From NCBI GenBank assembly GCA_037349315.1, contig JBAIAC010000004.1, positions 26,539,001 through 26,603,000 on the forward strand: a DNA stretch of 64,000 bases, read 5' to 3'. Source of the stretch: Chelydra serpentina. Lineage: Eukaryota; Chordata; Testudines; Chelydridae. The notes under the pieces were generated by a model. That model did no database searches, was not told the DNA's origin, and saw only the letters and a program-made list of their open reading frames with translations. The position numbers and the translations under genes were made by a program. Below, in pieces: positions 11,645-23,980 of this stretch; the first letter of the stretch is position 1; the number at the start of each line of letters is the position of its first letter.

Positions 11645-11885
11645 AGCACAGAAAAATTAGATCGACCTAGTTACTTCATGCAGGGGTGTGAAAAATTTAC
11701 GTCCCTGAGCACCATGCTTAGGTCAATCTAACCCCGGGTGTTGACACAGCTAAGTCAACAAAAGAATTCTTCCTAGCTACCACTTCTTAAAGGGATGGAT
11801 TAAGTACAATGATGGGGAAAAGCACCCTTCCATTGGTGTAGGACGCATCTATTGTAAAGTAGCACAACTGCAGTGCTAGAATGTA
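11645..11885. mobile_element. Degenerate Harbinger-like MITE
   Basis: Resembles a decayed member of a GTGTAGACA-type MITE: 'aggggtgtgaaaaatttac', 'aaccccgggtgttgacacagct' and an inverted 'tagctaccacttct' block. Ends are unclear and there is no clean target duplication, so the boundaries are approximate. Confidence 0.35.
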
Positions 11886-13570
11886 TAAAAAATTGAAGAG
11901 GGTCTTGCATGGATCCTAAATCATTTATGTCTCTATCCAATATATTTAGGTATTTATTAGATTTCATTCATCACCATGGTATTGAAGCAGCCATATTAGC
12001 GTCTTTTATATCTGCAGCCCCTTTACTGGCTTTTAGATCTGCACAGGTTTAAAGTGATGTGAATAGTCTAACTGTTGGATTAAGTTAATTCTAATACACA
12101 TACTAAGCTGTGCTGGAGAACCTTTGAAAGTTTGGTTGTGGTTTTGATAAATATCCACATGTTCAGAGATCGTTTGAACTGCAATAGCAGGCTGGAAATC
12201 TTGCAACAACATTTCTCAAAAGGTCCCTCTCCTTTTGGGCCCAGAGAGGATAACCTCTTGCATAGTATTTTAGCACTCTGGGTACAACTGTGACCTGCAA
12301 GTGCAAAGGCATTTGAGAAGGAAAATATTGTCCATATAGACTTCAGAAGCACAAAAAAGTTTTGGTCCTAAAAACAAATGAGCTGGAAAGGAGGATGTGG
12401 GTCATATTGTTAATTATTATTAGTAGTACCTAGAAGCCCTACTCATGTTCTTCCAGCTGGCATAAAATAGAGCTGTCCTGTGACTGATCTTTTTTATACT
12501 AAGTACTTGGACAACGGCTAGATGGTTCCAAGATCAGGGACCATAAAATAGCACCTGAGCTGCACTAAATGTATCTCACACTCAGCCCAGGATCTGGCCC
12601 TGTATATATTTCACCCTCCCCTCTGCATTCTTATCTAGTAGATACAAAGTCATTTCAAAGAAGAAGAGCATTTAGATGTCAGACTCGTCCATCTCTTCTC
12701 CTTGTTACTAGTGTCAGATAATTGTCAGAAAAACATACACAACTCTGAAGAAACAGGGAAACTTTAGATGGTTTCAGGAAGAATTATGATAAATATTTTC
12801 TAAGTAGAACATTTATTGAGCATTCTTAACTGACAGGATAAATTGTAACTTTTGTGTCTGTAGACCTTTTGTGATGAATGATGAAAGTCACTAGTGAACT
12901 ATATTGTTGAAACTGTACATTCTGAGGCTATAAGCAATATTTAAGGAGCAAAATGCTGGCTTCACCCTCATCTTTGTCTTACAAAGACTGCAATCATTAT
13001 TTCCATGACACTTCAAACTTGGGGTGAAGGAATGTTTTATATATTAGAAGAACAATGAGTCCTATTAAATCCTCCAAGCCAGGGTTCAATATAGCCATTA
13101 CTTAGAGGCGGTGAATCATCAACTTGACCACTCTACATATGTATTGCATCCCTTCCTTTGTATCCCTTCCTTTGTCTGTTTGTCTTTAGAGTGTTTATTA
13201 CTCAGGGCAAGTGTCATGCCTTCTCTGTATAGAAATCTCTTAAGAATATCATGGGTGCTACCAGCATTAAGGGTGGGATATTCAAATATGCCTATGTGAT
13301 TTAGGAGTAAAGTCAGGCTATTGCGCTCCGAAATCACTTAGGTGCTTTGTAGACTCTTGCCCTATCTGCATAATAATCATCACAGCTCTTCACAGAGAAT
13401 AATTTTTAGTTGGGCTTTCTGATAAGATCATGTTGCTGTCTAACAGTCACATTCTCACATTTAGGGGCAAAGTAGCTGTTCATTTCATATCGGACCAAAT
13501 CCTGATTGCAGCAGTGTCTATGTCATGGAGCTTACACACACTGCCCGGGTAGGTTCTTCAGTTATGGATA
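11886..13570. other. Unassigned sequence
   Basis: About 1.7 kb of AT-rich DNA with no recognised repeat or gene. The longest open frames (e.g. 12080-12352 minus) show no domain. Confidence 0.4.
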
Positions 13571-14080
13571 CTGTGATACAGCATGGCCAGAAGGCAGCAG
13601 GAAAGTGATCTAGGATGAGGAGAAGCCTTATTCCCTGTAGATTAATTAAAGCACCTGAAACCAATTAGAGCACCTGAAGCCAGTCACCTGATAAAATCCC
13701 CCTGCTTCAATCAGCCAGAGGAGGAGCTGGAGCAGAGTGAGGAGGAGCTAAAGGAGAGTGGCTTGGTGGTGGAACAAAGAGCAGTTTGGAGGAAAGCAGA
13801 GGAGAGTTTTGAGAAGTGCTGCGGTGGGCTAAGAAGACCAAGATCCTAGGTAAAGGGACACCTGGCTTGTGCAGAGGGAAGGCAGGAAGCCCCACAAGCT
13901 GAAGGTCAGGAGAGGGAAGTAGCCCAGGGGAAAGAATCACTGGTACAAGTGGTTCACCTGGTATCATAGGGCCCCTGGGCTGGGACCCGGAGTAGAGGGC
14001 GGGCCTGGGTCCCTCCCTCTCCACTCCCCTTCCCTGGGATACTAGTAGGACAGCTGTTACCCCAGTTCAGGGACAAGAAA
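13571..14080 (+). repeat. Possible LTR-like fragment
   Basis: Begins tgtgatacagc and is purine-rich in a way similar to solo LTR sequence. It includes a 'cctgataaaatccccctg' TATA-like block near 13690. No second copy, primer-binding site or matching end is present in the window, so this is only a suggestion. Confidence 0.2.
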
Positions 14081-14092
14081 TGGTACCCTGAA

Positions 14093-14121
14093 CCCCCCCC
14101 CCCCCACACACACACACACAA
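14093..14121. repeat. C-run plus (CA)n microsatellite
   Basis: Thirteen Cs followed by about eight CA units. Confidence 0.9.
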
Positions 14122-14639
14122 GAAGAGAAAGTGCAGGACCCATCATAGTAGTGCCGGCCATTTGCCACAATACCTAAGTTGAAGTTGGGGTAGGTCTGGG
14201 AACAGCCTTACCTCAGAGCCAGGGAGAAAGAGCAAATGGTCCCGGTGCCCTGAAGAGGTATCTTCTAGAGGACAGAGAATTCAGTCTCCAGGGCTATCGA
14301 ACATGACAAGGGCCTAACTCGGCAATAGGCCTCCAGCTCAGCCCAGGTGCCAGCTGCACCCCACTCAACTGTGGAGGGCAAGACCGCAAAAGCAATCTCC
14401 AGGAGTGGTTCTGGCAGCTAGACAAGCCAGAGGACTTGCCCCCTTATGTGCAGCTGAACAGTATATGGTGCCGGGGCAGCAGCATGTACTTGGAAAAGGA
14501 CATCTGAGAAGACCCCACCCCAGCCAGGTTGGACACTTGGAAAGGAACTGAAGCTGGGAAGAGCAGAGATAAAAAGCAGCAAGAGACCAGGGTTAGTTAA
14601 ATTCAGAGAGCAGGTGTTACGAAGGGAAAAAGCATCCAC

Positions 14640-15060
14640 AAATACAGGTCATTCTGCCTCCATCCATTCCCAAATCATGGTCCTCACAGACCCAGCCAGA
14701 AGGCACCCCTCAGGACAAAGAGGATTCAAAGAAGCCCTACAACTTCCAGCAGATGAAGCAGCAGTATATTGCTAGAGAGAGGAAGGGGAAGGAAGTGGGT
14801 TGGAAGGAGGCTCTCAGGATGCCTCATTGGAGAATGAGGAGAAGCAACACTAGGTGGGAAGCCCTGCCCAGACAGGCATGAAGACCACGTCCTGTGATGA
14901 GAAGCCAGGTTGGTCAGTGTGCAGGAGCCCCCATAGAGGAGCAAGGCGTATGACCCAGTGGTCCCTGGAGCAGCACATGCGCCTTCATGTGGCCTATGCA
15001 ACACCTCCTTCACCGGGCACAAGAAATTCCAGGCCCACCAGCTCAACCACAACATAGGGC
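14640..15060 (+). pseudogene. Possible C2H2 zinc-finger retropseudogene
   Basis: Two finger remnants are visible. 14959-14991 encodes the C-terminal half of a finger, WSLEQHMRLHV, with the H-x3-H spacing. 14997-15050 encodes CNTSFTGHKKFQAHQLNH, a second finger from its second cysteine to H-x3-H. The two lie in different frames, and the linker plus the first cysteine of finger 2 are missing. Upstream, 14690-14770 in one frame reads KKPYNFQQMKQQY, which looks coding but which I cannot place. No intron is seen, which would suit a retrocopy. The parent gene is not identified. Confidence 0.4.
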
Positions 15061-15574
15061 AGTGATGCTCCCAGATCCAGCAGCTGACCAGTGCTTCTGG
15101 GACCAGGCAAGCCCAGCTGGTGCCAGGATCAACATGGCTGGAGGCAGAACAACCTCCAGACCAGCTTGTCCAGGCCTACATCAACCTACCCGGGACAGGT
15201 TTCAAAAAAGCATCCTCTGCCAACCGGGCCCCACCTTGACTGGGGTCAGAGGAGAATGGCTATCCTGGCAGTAGCTCACCATTGGCTGATGACGGAGGCC
15301 TCTGTCTCTGTGCACTTATCCAGTCTTCCACGGTATGTGCTGATCTTAAATAGGCATGTGGCTCTTTCCTAACTCAGTGAGCTTAAAAAGGAAACTAAGT
15401 GATGTTTATTTTGGGTTGTTCACTTGCTTGCGTTGTAGGAAACAGCTTTGTAGGAGATATCTCCTCTGTGAGCTGCCCTCGTGCTGAATGTGTCTAGCTG
15501 CTACACTCCTGTTAAGCAGGCAGGTGCTCCCAGGTACCCTGTGTGTTGCTGATCATTTTCTGGGCTGGATCTTC
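15061..15574. other. Unassigned sequence
   Basis: No recognised element. It may continue the presumed pseudogene to about 15300, but no domain is visible. Confidence 0.35.
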
Positions 15575-15710
15575 AGTAGAGCTGGTCAGGAATTTTTCAA
15601 GGAAACCTTTTTTCGTCATGTAATGGCAATTCTTTAAAAACAAATCTGTTTGCAGGAAAGGGTTGATTTCAATGAATCTCATTTAAATGTGTTTTAGAAA
15701 AAAGCTCCTT
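15575..15710. repeat. Degenerate AGAGCTGGT..GAAATTT element
   Basis: Starts 'agagctggtcaggaattttt' and runs through A/T-rich 'gaaa/tttc' blocks. Similar starts occur at 26613 (inverted) and 50211, suggesting an old AT-rich MITE family. Confidence 0.4.
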
Positions 15711-15794
15711 TCAAATTGGCTCTTCTCAGGGTTAGGTCCTCTGTATGTGATGGCCTAACATTGCATGTATGCGAGACTCCAGCATGCATTTACT

Positions 15795-15845
15795 TGGTCC
15801 TGCCTCAGTGCAGGGGGCTGTACTTGATGACTTGCTCTATGGGAG
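15795..15845 (+). mobile_element. Short CR1 3' fragment
   Basis: 'cagtgcagggggctgtact' followed by 'tgatgacttgctctatggg' matches the CR1 3' terminus also seen at 10160-10200. Confidence 0.6.
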
Positions 15846-16177
15846 CAGTGCATACAGTATTTCCCTTACAGCAAAACAAAAAATGCTATATTGGTCCTAT
15901 TGTTCCCAGCTATACGGACTTGAAAGTAACAGGGCATCAGCAGGCTAACGGGGAAAAGTTGCCAGTTTGTCTCCAGCAGTGTTGCCTGTGGATTTTCATA
16001 TAAATCAAGAGCTGTGTTGGACTGAAACCTACTCACCAGTCCCAGTCATCCAATGGGATGGAACCTTTCAACAGCACAAAGTTCATTCAATTGACAGATA
16101 AACAAACCCTGATTTTATTATAATCCTCTAAAAACATTCCAGTGCCTGCAGGATTTCAACTCTTCATTAAGCAGAAT
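15846..16177. other. Unassigned sequence
   Basis: No recognised element or gene. Confidence 0.4.
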
Positions 16178-16900
16178 CAGTGGTTCCCAAACTTTCAGGC
16201 CACAACCTCCTTTAGGCTCACCTCTGTTAATTTGAGCCCAGGGGTCTGAAGTGGTTTGGTTGTTTTGAAAATTAAAAGCACAAAAAATCATTTTCAGACC
16301 ACCCCCTACTCCAAACGTGGCAATAATATATACATTGTAAATAGGGTTACAACTCCAACCTCCGAGGCACAGAAAAACTGGCCCCTGGCTCTGCCATACT
16401 AACCCTTCTATTGCCCTCTCAGGCATCCCTCCCAAACCAGCAGCCTGATGCCCCGACTCAAAGCTCCATACCCACTCCCTCAATCCTCAAGGGAAGGGGA
16501 GCCCCCCTGAGGTCACCTAGACACATGAGCCCCTGACCGCTGCTTTCTTCCTCCCACCACCATGAGCCCCTACACTCACAACCAACCCCCTTCCAGGAGC
16601 CTCAGCCATCGAGGGAGTCCCGGTGCTACGCCAGCAGGACTCTGTGCCCATGTAATTTGCACGCCAGTTGCTATGCAGCCGCCAGCACCTCCATGCTTGT
16701 GTGAAAGCTTACATGGGTTGCAATGTGCCAGAATGTCTTATTTCTCTTCCCGCACACACACTTTTTACAAATGCTGTCTTACATTTTCCCCCGCTCCCTT
16801 TTTTTTTTTTTTTTTACATCTCACGGCACACCCTCCCTGGTACCTACATGTTAGGAAATGCCAAGCTAGGTGTTTGATTCCCCCCCCCCCCAATGTTACG
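16178..16900 (+). mobile_element. hAT-like relic, right end unclear
   Basis: Begins 'cagtggttcccaaactttca', a typical hAT terminus, and continues with 'ggccacaacctcc'. No inverted right end or 8-bp duplication was found. A T-run near 16798-16817 and a C-run near 16880 interrupt it. Confidence 0.4.
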
Positions 16901-17230
16901 ACAAAGTAAATCTACAAGCCCACCACAAGCAAAGGACTTTTGTTATAAATGTTAATGACCACATATATTAGGTCACGCTTTATTGCATTCATTCATGCAA
17001 TTTTGTTAAATAGAACAATCTGACATCCTGGTATACTGGAATGTTAAAATAAACCACCATACAACTAGCAGCCAGGACAAAACACTCCTCTGGGACTCAA
17101 TCCAGTGAGACCATGTACGTCCCTGAGAGAGTTACAGCACCCTTCAGGAACAAGCTCTTAATGAAATACAACAAAACCTTATTAGTGTGCTGTGTGTGCA
17201 AAGCCCCTGTGAGTAAATATCTGGGAAGGC
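16901..17230. other. Unassigned sequence
   Basis: AT-rich, nothing recognised. Confidence 0.4.
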
Positions 17231-17233
17231 CAA

Positions 17234-17533
17234 GGGTATGTCCATGCTGTAGCTGGGAGTCTGATTTTCAGCTCGTGTAGATGTATCTGCACCAGCTGTA
17301 TTCTAACTAACATGCTAAACATGGCATTGAGGACATGGTGAGGGGTTTGGCACAGATTGTACAAGTGAGTCTGTACCCAGGGTGGAGTGTCAAGTGAACT
17401 TGTGCAGCCTGCACTGAAGCCCGTACCACTGCATCCTCACGGATATTTTTAGCGAGCTAGCTAGATTACAGCTAACATGGATATGTCTACATGAGCACCA
17501 AATCACACGGCCAGCTGCAGAGTAGACCTACTC
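17234..17533. mobile_element. Harbinger-type MITE (300 bp), second family
   Basis: Left end GGGTATGTCCATGCTGTAGC pairs with the inverse of the right end (GTAGACCTACTC, preceded by GGCCAGCTGCAG). Flanks are CAA and TAA, a 3-bp duplication with one change. Non-coding. Confidence 0.65.
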
Positions 17534-17608
17534 TAAGAGACAGAGTTCTGGAAACTTATTCTGAGGCTGCAAAATATAGTGTATAAGCTTCACTGAAATA
17601 CCTTAATC

Positions 17609-17905
17609 CCATGGTCCCCAAACTTTTCATGTCATGCCCCCCCTTAATCCTGTTTGTGTCCCGTCCCTCCCCCCGCCCCCCCCCGGCAGAGGCCAGGAGC
17701 TGGGCTGTGGCTCCGGGGGAGCATGCAGAGAGATGGGCCCAGACAGGGGTAAAGGGGTTTGAGGCTGGGGCCACAGCTGGGGACCGTGGCTGGGATTGGG
17801 AGCTGGGAGTCGAGGCTGTGGGCTGCCCCATGCCCTGCCACTCTCCCCTGAATGTTCCTCCACACACACCCTGGGGGGGGGCACACCCCAGTTTGGGGAC
17901 CTCTG
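17609..17905. mobile_element. hAT-type MITE (297 bp), GC-rich
   Basis: Ends CCATGGTCCCCAAAC and GTTTGGGGACCTCTG are near-inverses. CCTTAATC is repeated at 17601-17608 and 17906-17913. The interior is GC-rich and open in several frames by composition only. Confidence 0.9.
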
Positions 17906-17913
17906 CCTTAATC

Positions 17914-19200
17914 AGAACTTGAATCTTCACCTAGAACTCCTCTCTGGACCTGACCCTGCAAAGCACTATTGTAGCTAAAGTAAACAGGTTTGTGATTGCT
18001 TTCATGCTCCCCTTGTGAATAAGGACTTCCTCCTACACCCTCGGTATGAAAGGCAACTAACTTTCCTTTACTGAAATGGCTCAGCAAATGGTATGGTGTG
18101 AAGCCACCCAAGTAGTAAGTGCTGCTGCACACCTACAGTCAGTCTACTGAGAATGAGAGTTCTGTGGCACATGACCATGTCTGTTTTTGCAATCTGTACA
18201 CTGCCAAGCACACTGTTCACATTTAACATATTAAACAACAACAAAAAGTGAGATTTTCAGAAGCGCTCCATATCCAGCTGTTCCCATTTAGGTACCAAAA
18301 TGAAGAGGCTACATTTTCAAAAGTGCTTGGCAACTCTTACTCTCCATAGGAACGTCTGGTTCAGAAATGTGGCCCAACTATTAGCAAATTTGTTCAGACC
18401 GCTAGCCAGAGACACAGAATGCAGGAAAAAGATGTGCTTTTTAACCTTATGGAGTTCCATTGCAGGGACATGAATGCTTTCCCATAGCATAAAACAATTA
18501 AGACCTGCTGATGAAAAAAACCAGCACAGCTAGGGACTCTGTCAGCATTGACATTATTCCCATTACTGCTGCTGTCATTCAGGGTGAAAAAGTATTAGTC
18601 AACACACTAAAATGAGGTTAAGGGTCTGATTCAGACCAAGGAAAGCAAGTACACTGAGTCAAGGAGACAATTCTCCCTTAATTTATCCAATTGGGCCAAC
18701 TTCATTCTAAATAGAATACCATTTAAATCAATGCTGTTGCACTGGGAAGGATTCTGCTCCCGTGCATTGCTCCAGCAGAGTACAGGAGCTGTAAATAGTC
18801 TGCAATGGATCGAGGGAGAATTCCCTTGGTGCAGGCAGTGTTGAACCACTATGAGTGGGCCTGCACTCTGGACCCTGCAGGTGCCAGTGGCTAAAGTGGG
18901 TGAGCCATAGTTCATGCAGCTTCGGCCATCGTGTCTTGTGCCACAAAACACAGGCAGCACCGGGAGGCTGCCGTAACTTAAAGCTGCTGCCAAAGCTGCG
19001 TAAAATGAACCGAAAAGCCATTTTAGCCCCGAGAATCTAACCCATTTGGTTTACTTATTGGAAATGGTCTCAGAACAGTGGGCAGTCTCACAATACCATG
19101 ATGGTATATGTTAAGGATGGAGTGCTAGTGTAAACTGTAACTCCTGCATTTGTGGGATTAGAAGAAACTTTAAATAGTAGTTTAATGTCTTTGATTCTCT
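17914..19200. other. Unassigned sequence
   Basis: Includes 'gattttcagaagcgctcca' and 'attttcaaaagtgcttggc' (18250-18340), an inverted-looking motif also seen near 48750 and 50050. No gene seen. Confidence 0.4.
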
Positions 19201-19204
19201 TCAA

Positions 19205-19395
19205 TTCTGCAGGTATAAGCTAACCAGGGTTAGGCTTGATCAGTGTTTTGATAGGAGACATCCAAGGAAAATGCAAGATGCTGTAAAATATGCTATTGGT
19301 GACCGAGTAGGTATCGCTCTTTCCTCTGATTCACTACGGAGCCCATGTCCCAGCATAACACTATACATTTTCCACAGTGCACTAACCTATATTGT
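19205..19395 (+). repeat. 5S rRNA-derived SINE relic
   Basis: 19212-19295 follows the 3' two-thirds of 5S rRNA: 'taagctaaccagggttagg', 'gatcagtgttttgatagga' and 'aaatgcaagatgctgtaaaa', including the internal promoter region. It continues into a non-5S body ('ggtgaccgagtaggtatcgc', 'actacggagcccatgtcc') like the 5S-headed SINEs of amniotes (AmnSINE1 type). A plain 5S pseudogene is less likely because of that body. Family assignment is from memory of consensus structure. Confidence 0.6.
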
Positions 19396-22300
19396 TTAAA
19401 GGACAGTATGTAATCATGTAATTAAATGTTGTATTGACTGGGGGAAAGAGTTAAGGGAACAGACCATCAGCTTGTATTAATTGGTCTAGCTCCAAATGAG
19501 CCACACCAGCTGAGGATCTGGCCCAAAGTTGCATATACAAGCTTACAGTTTGCATTTCCTCACTTTTGAGTTTTTAAACTATGCAACCTAAATGTTATAT
19601 AAAGAGAAGGTTGCAAAATAACTATTCAGGTGGGGGGAGTAGAGATGGTAAGAATAGCCTTAAAATGAAAGGTCACTATCTTTCCTACTTTTTATTGCTC
19701 TTGAACCTTATCTTTCCCTACTTTTCTATTTCTTTACTGCTCTCCCTTCACAGGAATGAATTTTGCATCCTTGAAAAGTGGGAGCAGTGAAATAAACGTA
19801 CCATTGGCAACATGCTTACAACAGGATCAATGCATTTGGTGGAGCATTATTTCTTGCATTAAAAAACAGGGAGACCCTTTGCTAAAATATGCATGATGCA
19901 AAACACTCCCTTGTTGTCTGTGTAACTGCTTTAAATTTACAATGTTACTGGAAGCAGCTAGGACTGGGAGGTAAGGCATGGTGAGCATTTTGTATCTGTG
20001 GGTAGGTTCAAGTCTTAACTGAAACAAATATAATTTCAAAAAGGAGAAAAAGCACACTGTCAAATACTCAGTGAAATCCAGGAAATTTCTCAACACAGTC
20101 ACCTGAGACAGAGCCTTAGTTAAAGTATAAAGGCCTACTACTGTACTTAGATAAAGAAACACTTATCTGATTAATGGGGGCCTGGCATCCTTTTGTGCCT
20201 CTCTCAAGTCAGAGGTCACTTAAACAGGAAATTTAAAACCCTGCACAGCATGGTTATCTGAAGGCAAATGGTACTTAGATATTCCAGTCAGGGTGCTGTG
20301 GTAAAACATAGTTAGCTCATGTGACAGAAAGTGATTGGTAGTGATTCTAAACTATAGAGCACTCTAGGAAAGGCAGATTACTAAGCACAGTGTACTCTAG
20401 AGTCATTGCAAAAACCACCTGCATAGCAATTTACGAACGGTGAAAAACACTGCTTTTCCTTCCCAGACACTTTTCTGAACTGATTGCAAAAAGGAAACAT
20501 GGCCAACATGGCAATCAGGAGCAGAATGGGTAGCTTGTTATCATATGTAGCAATCGGCCTTGCTAGGACAGTCTTGGCCATGGTGATTTGTCTTGTGAGA
20601 TATTACCTCTGAGCAGAGATCACTTAAGAGATTTTACAAAGGACCATGGTCCCAGGCTTGAAACATTCACTAAACTGTCCAGCATCTAATTTCAGTACTT
20701 GGACATCTTATTGCTTTAAAGTTGTGCACAAATTAACTAGTTTCAAATCCTGTTATGTTTTTAGGTAGATACTTTAAAAGGTATCCAATCCTCTTTAATT
20801 GCGCTTCCACAACACCCAGGAGACAAGGGAACTGAAGATTTTAATATCTTCTCCTGCCTTTATTTTAAAGTTAGCTTCACATTTAGACATGAAACAAATG
20901 TGCACCCAGGAAAAAATGTATGCTACTTTTGAAGTCTGCTTAAAAAACACCAAGCAAAATGCTACAATAGTTGGCCTTTAAAAAAACCTTATTTCTTGTA
21001 AGATGTGCAAAGAGTGGTTTTGTAGAGCTATTACTAGGCTGGCCAACGGGAAATTACCATTTGACTCACCTGATAAAGCAGCAGCTTACAGATGTGACTT
21101 GATCCTGACTGTCCCTTACTCAGGCAAAACTTCTCCCACTGACTTTGCTACAGCCAAAACGGAAACTGTTACCCACTTGGGTCCCATCTTTGTAATATTT
21201 ATGGATTCCAAGAGGGGACCAGTTTGAAGTGTGGCCTGAGTGAAGTTCAAGATGCACACACAATGTGCCACAAACCTACATAGTGGGAAACGGACTCTGC
21301 AAATGCCTGAGTTGACTCTAGCATTGAACACTAATTTACAGAAACATTGGGTGAAATCTTGGCTCCAGTTAAATTGATTTCCAAACTATTCTTGCCAGGG
21401 TCTAGAGCTCTCTGCTGCATGCTGTAAGTACATTATGGCCCAAATGCTCCATTCTGCTAAGGCCATTCTGTGTTGCCAAGGGCGGGAGTGGGACCAGCAG
21501 AGCTGAGCTCCACTATCCCTGATACCCTGCAGCCATAAGAAACCTTATGGCAAGATGTAAGCCAAATAGGACCCTTGCTACTCTAACTTGCACTGGTGCC
21601 ATGTGGCCCTGAGTCAGGGAACTACAAAGTTTCCTTGCAGCTGCCCTTTTCGATTACTCTGATAGTGAGCGGAGCTCATACTTAGTGGAGAATCAGGGCT
21701 TAGATGAGTTCTATTGCTTAACCAGCCAGAGTATTTTTTCCATGGACCCTGTGCACCCATGGACATCTATTGTTCTACATTCTAGAGTGGACTTTACACA
21801 GAGATCACCCCTTTGGAGTGTTTTCTGATGGAGCAGCCCATGCAAACAGAACCCCATTCTAGTGCAGAATCACCAGTAGCCTTCCCTATCCGTTCCACTT
21901 ATTCACAGGTACCTTAATTAATATTAAGGTAGAAGTACTTTAAATATCTTTGCATTGCCTCCCTGAATGTGATTAACTTACATTTAGGAGAACAAGTCAG
22001 TTGGGGAAAAATAGTTTCCCACATTTGTATTGTGACTTATGGCCAACAAAAACAGAGTTTCTCTATATGCAAGTGAGTTTTTCCAGCTGTCTGGTAAGAC
22101 CTGGATTCAAGAATGATAATCCCGCTACTTTTCTAGATTGATGTGAGTGATAAAACTATTAATGCTTCAGAAGAGAATACATTAATCGATTTCCAACGCA
22201 GCATTAATTTACTCATCTGTTTACATGCTGTTTACAAACCTACTGTGTATCATCTTCTTATGATACATGTAAATCCATCATAGTTTAAAGCCCTCTTTCA

Positions 22301-22995
22301 AAGAAAGCAGATGGTAAAAACTGGCAAAAGCTTCTACAGACATTCAACTCCAAAAGTCTGTGCAGTGTAAAACAGATGGAGGCTCCCAGAAGCTAAAAGC
22401 AGAAAGGGCTACGCTTTCCTTTCTGGAGACTTCTGTTGGTTTATTAGCAATGGATCTTTTCAACCAAAAATATCTGTTCTCATCCATATGAGAAGCAGGA
22501 TCCAGGAGACAATCAGTGGAAAAGAACAGGAAGATGTTAGGGTGCCTAAATAAAAGAGGCTCCTAACTAACACTAGAACTTTATTGAGCCTATAGTTAGT
22601 GCACACAGATACTCAATGGAATATGTGAAGAGGTCATTTGTGTGATAGCAGGATGTGGCTTGGGAAACCTGAATGTGACTGGAAGTTGAGCTGGGAGCCC
22701 ACTATTCCTAGATATGTGGGAGGCAATAAAAGGCTAGGTTTTAGATATATGGTGTTTTTGTCTGTCTGTCGGCACATGCAAGTTGATTTAGAGCCCAGTG
22801 ATGTTAGGGGAGTATTTGTTGGGATTTTAAGAGAAAATAACTTGCTAAGGGCTAGGAAATGTCCACTTATTTCTTTATTTCCCTGATCACAACATAAACA
22901 TGTAATATTTTCTGCTCTGGCCAAAGTTATCCTGATTACCCCTATGAACCAAATATTGGAAATCCTTATGCAGGCAAAGCACCATTGTGTTCAAA
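19396..22995. other. Unassigned 3.6-kb stretch
   Basis: Uniform AT-rich DNA without recognised repeats, terminal inverted repeats or domain-bearing open frames. It is the longest apparently repeat-free stretch of the window, so old unique sequence or intron is plausible. Confidence 0.45.
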
Positions 22996-23009
22996 GGGAG
23001 TTTGTCTAA

Positions 23010-23625
23010 AGCGGGGGTGGGCAAACTACAGCCTGAGGACCGCATCCGGCCCTCCAGACATTTTAATCCAACCCTTGAGCTCCCGCCAGGGAGTGGGGTC
23101 GGGGGCTTCCCCGCTCTGTGCAGCTCCCGGAAGCAGCAACATGTTCCCATTCCGGCTCCTATGTGTAGGGACAGCCAGAGGGTTCCACATGCTGCCCCTG
23201 CCCCAAGCGCGGCCCCTGCAGCTCTCATTGGCCGCAGTTCCTGGACAATGGGAGCTGCAGGGGTGGTGCCTGTGAATGGGGTAGTGCAGAGCTGCCTGGC
23301 CGTGCCTCCTCATAGGAGCTGGAGCGGGGACATGCCGCTGCTTCTGGGAGCTGCTTGACGTAAGCGCTGCCCGGAGCCTGCCCCCCTCCTGTGCCCCACC
23401 CCCTGCCCCAACCCTGATGCCCCCCTGCCCTCTGAATCCCTCAGTCCCAGCCTGGAGCACCCTCCTGCACTCCCAACCCCTCATCCCCAGCACCACCCCA
23501 GCGCCTGCACCTCCATCCAGAGCCCCCACCCCCTCCCGCACCCCAACCCCCAATTTTGTGAGCATTCATGGCCCACCATACAATTTCCATAGCCAGATGT
23601 GGCCCTCGGGCCAAAAAAATGTACC
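23010..23625. mobile_element. GC-rich hAT-like MITE
   Basis: Left end 'gggggtgggcaaactacagc' with 'gcatccggccc' pairs with the inverse of the right end ('agatgtggccctcgggcc', 'aaatgtaccca'). Length about 0.6 kb. The open frames up to 179 codons inside are composition artefacts. No clean 8-bp duplication is seen because the right side abuts another hAT end. Confidence 0.6.
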
Positions 23626-23631
23626 CAGGGA

Positions 23632-23697
23632 GGAGTCCCAAAACTTTTTTTTGTTGTAATATGGGATCATTATATGGAAGAGGTTGAAAACCACTGA
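23632..23697 (-). mobile_element. hAT terminus fragment
   Basis: The minus strand begins CAGTGGTTTTCAACC, a common hAT end. Only the terminal ~65 bp can be recognised. The GC-rich element at 23010-23625 may have inserted into it. Confidence 0.45.
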
Positions 23698-23699
23698 GT

Positions 23700-23880
23700 A
23701 CAGCCTTGGCAGCCAGGAATACCAGGGGTTTTAATACCAGCTTTAATCCTGACCTTGGATAGTTTTTCTCATATGTAAAATAGGGCTAATGAAACTTCCC
23801 TTCCTCAAAGCAGTGTTATGAGGATGTTACTTAATGACTACAATGCTTGGAAAGTGGGAAAGTGCCACGTATGATCTTTC
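23700..23880 (+). repeat. MIR relic
   Basis: 'ctgaccttggatagtttttc' and 'catatgtaaaatagggctaat' correspond to the MIR core and tail. Strongly diverged. Confidence 0.5.
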
Positions 23881-23980
23881 TTACAATTTTCAGAATTTTG
23901 CATCTTTTTTAAAAAAAAATGTAGTAGATATGAAGATGGTTTCAGAAAATAATATTTTGTAAATAATTAGCCAGGTAGTA

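Noticed and set aside
17556..17930. 124-codon minus-strand frame
   Set aside because: Spans a GC-rich hAT MITE with exact 8-bp duplications. Not a gene.
20381..20581. Short host exon candidate on the minus strand
   Set aside because: 66 codons with no domain, no splice context and no neighbours in frame.
23026..23565. 179-codon minus-strand frame
   Set aside because: Inside a GC-rich MITE with terminal inverted repeats. Glycine-rich by composition only.
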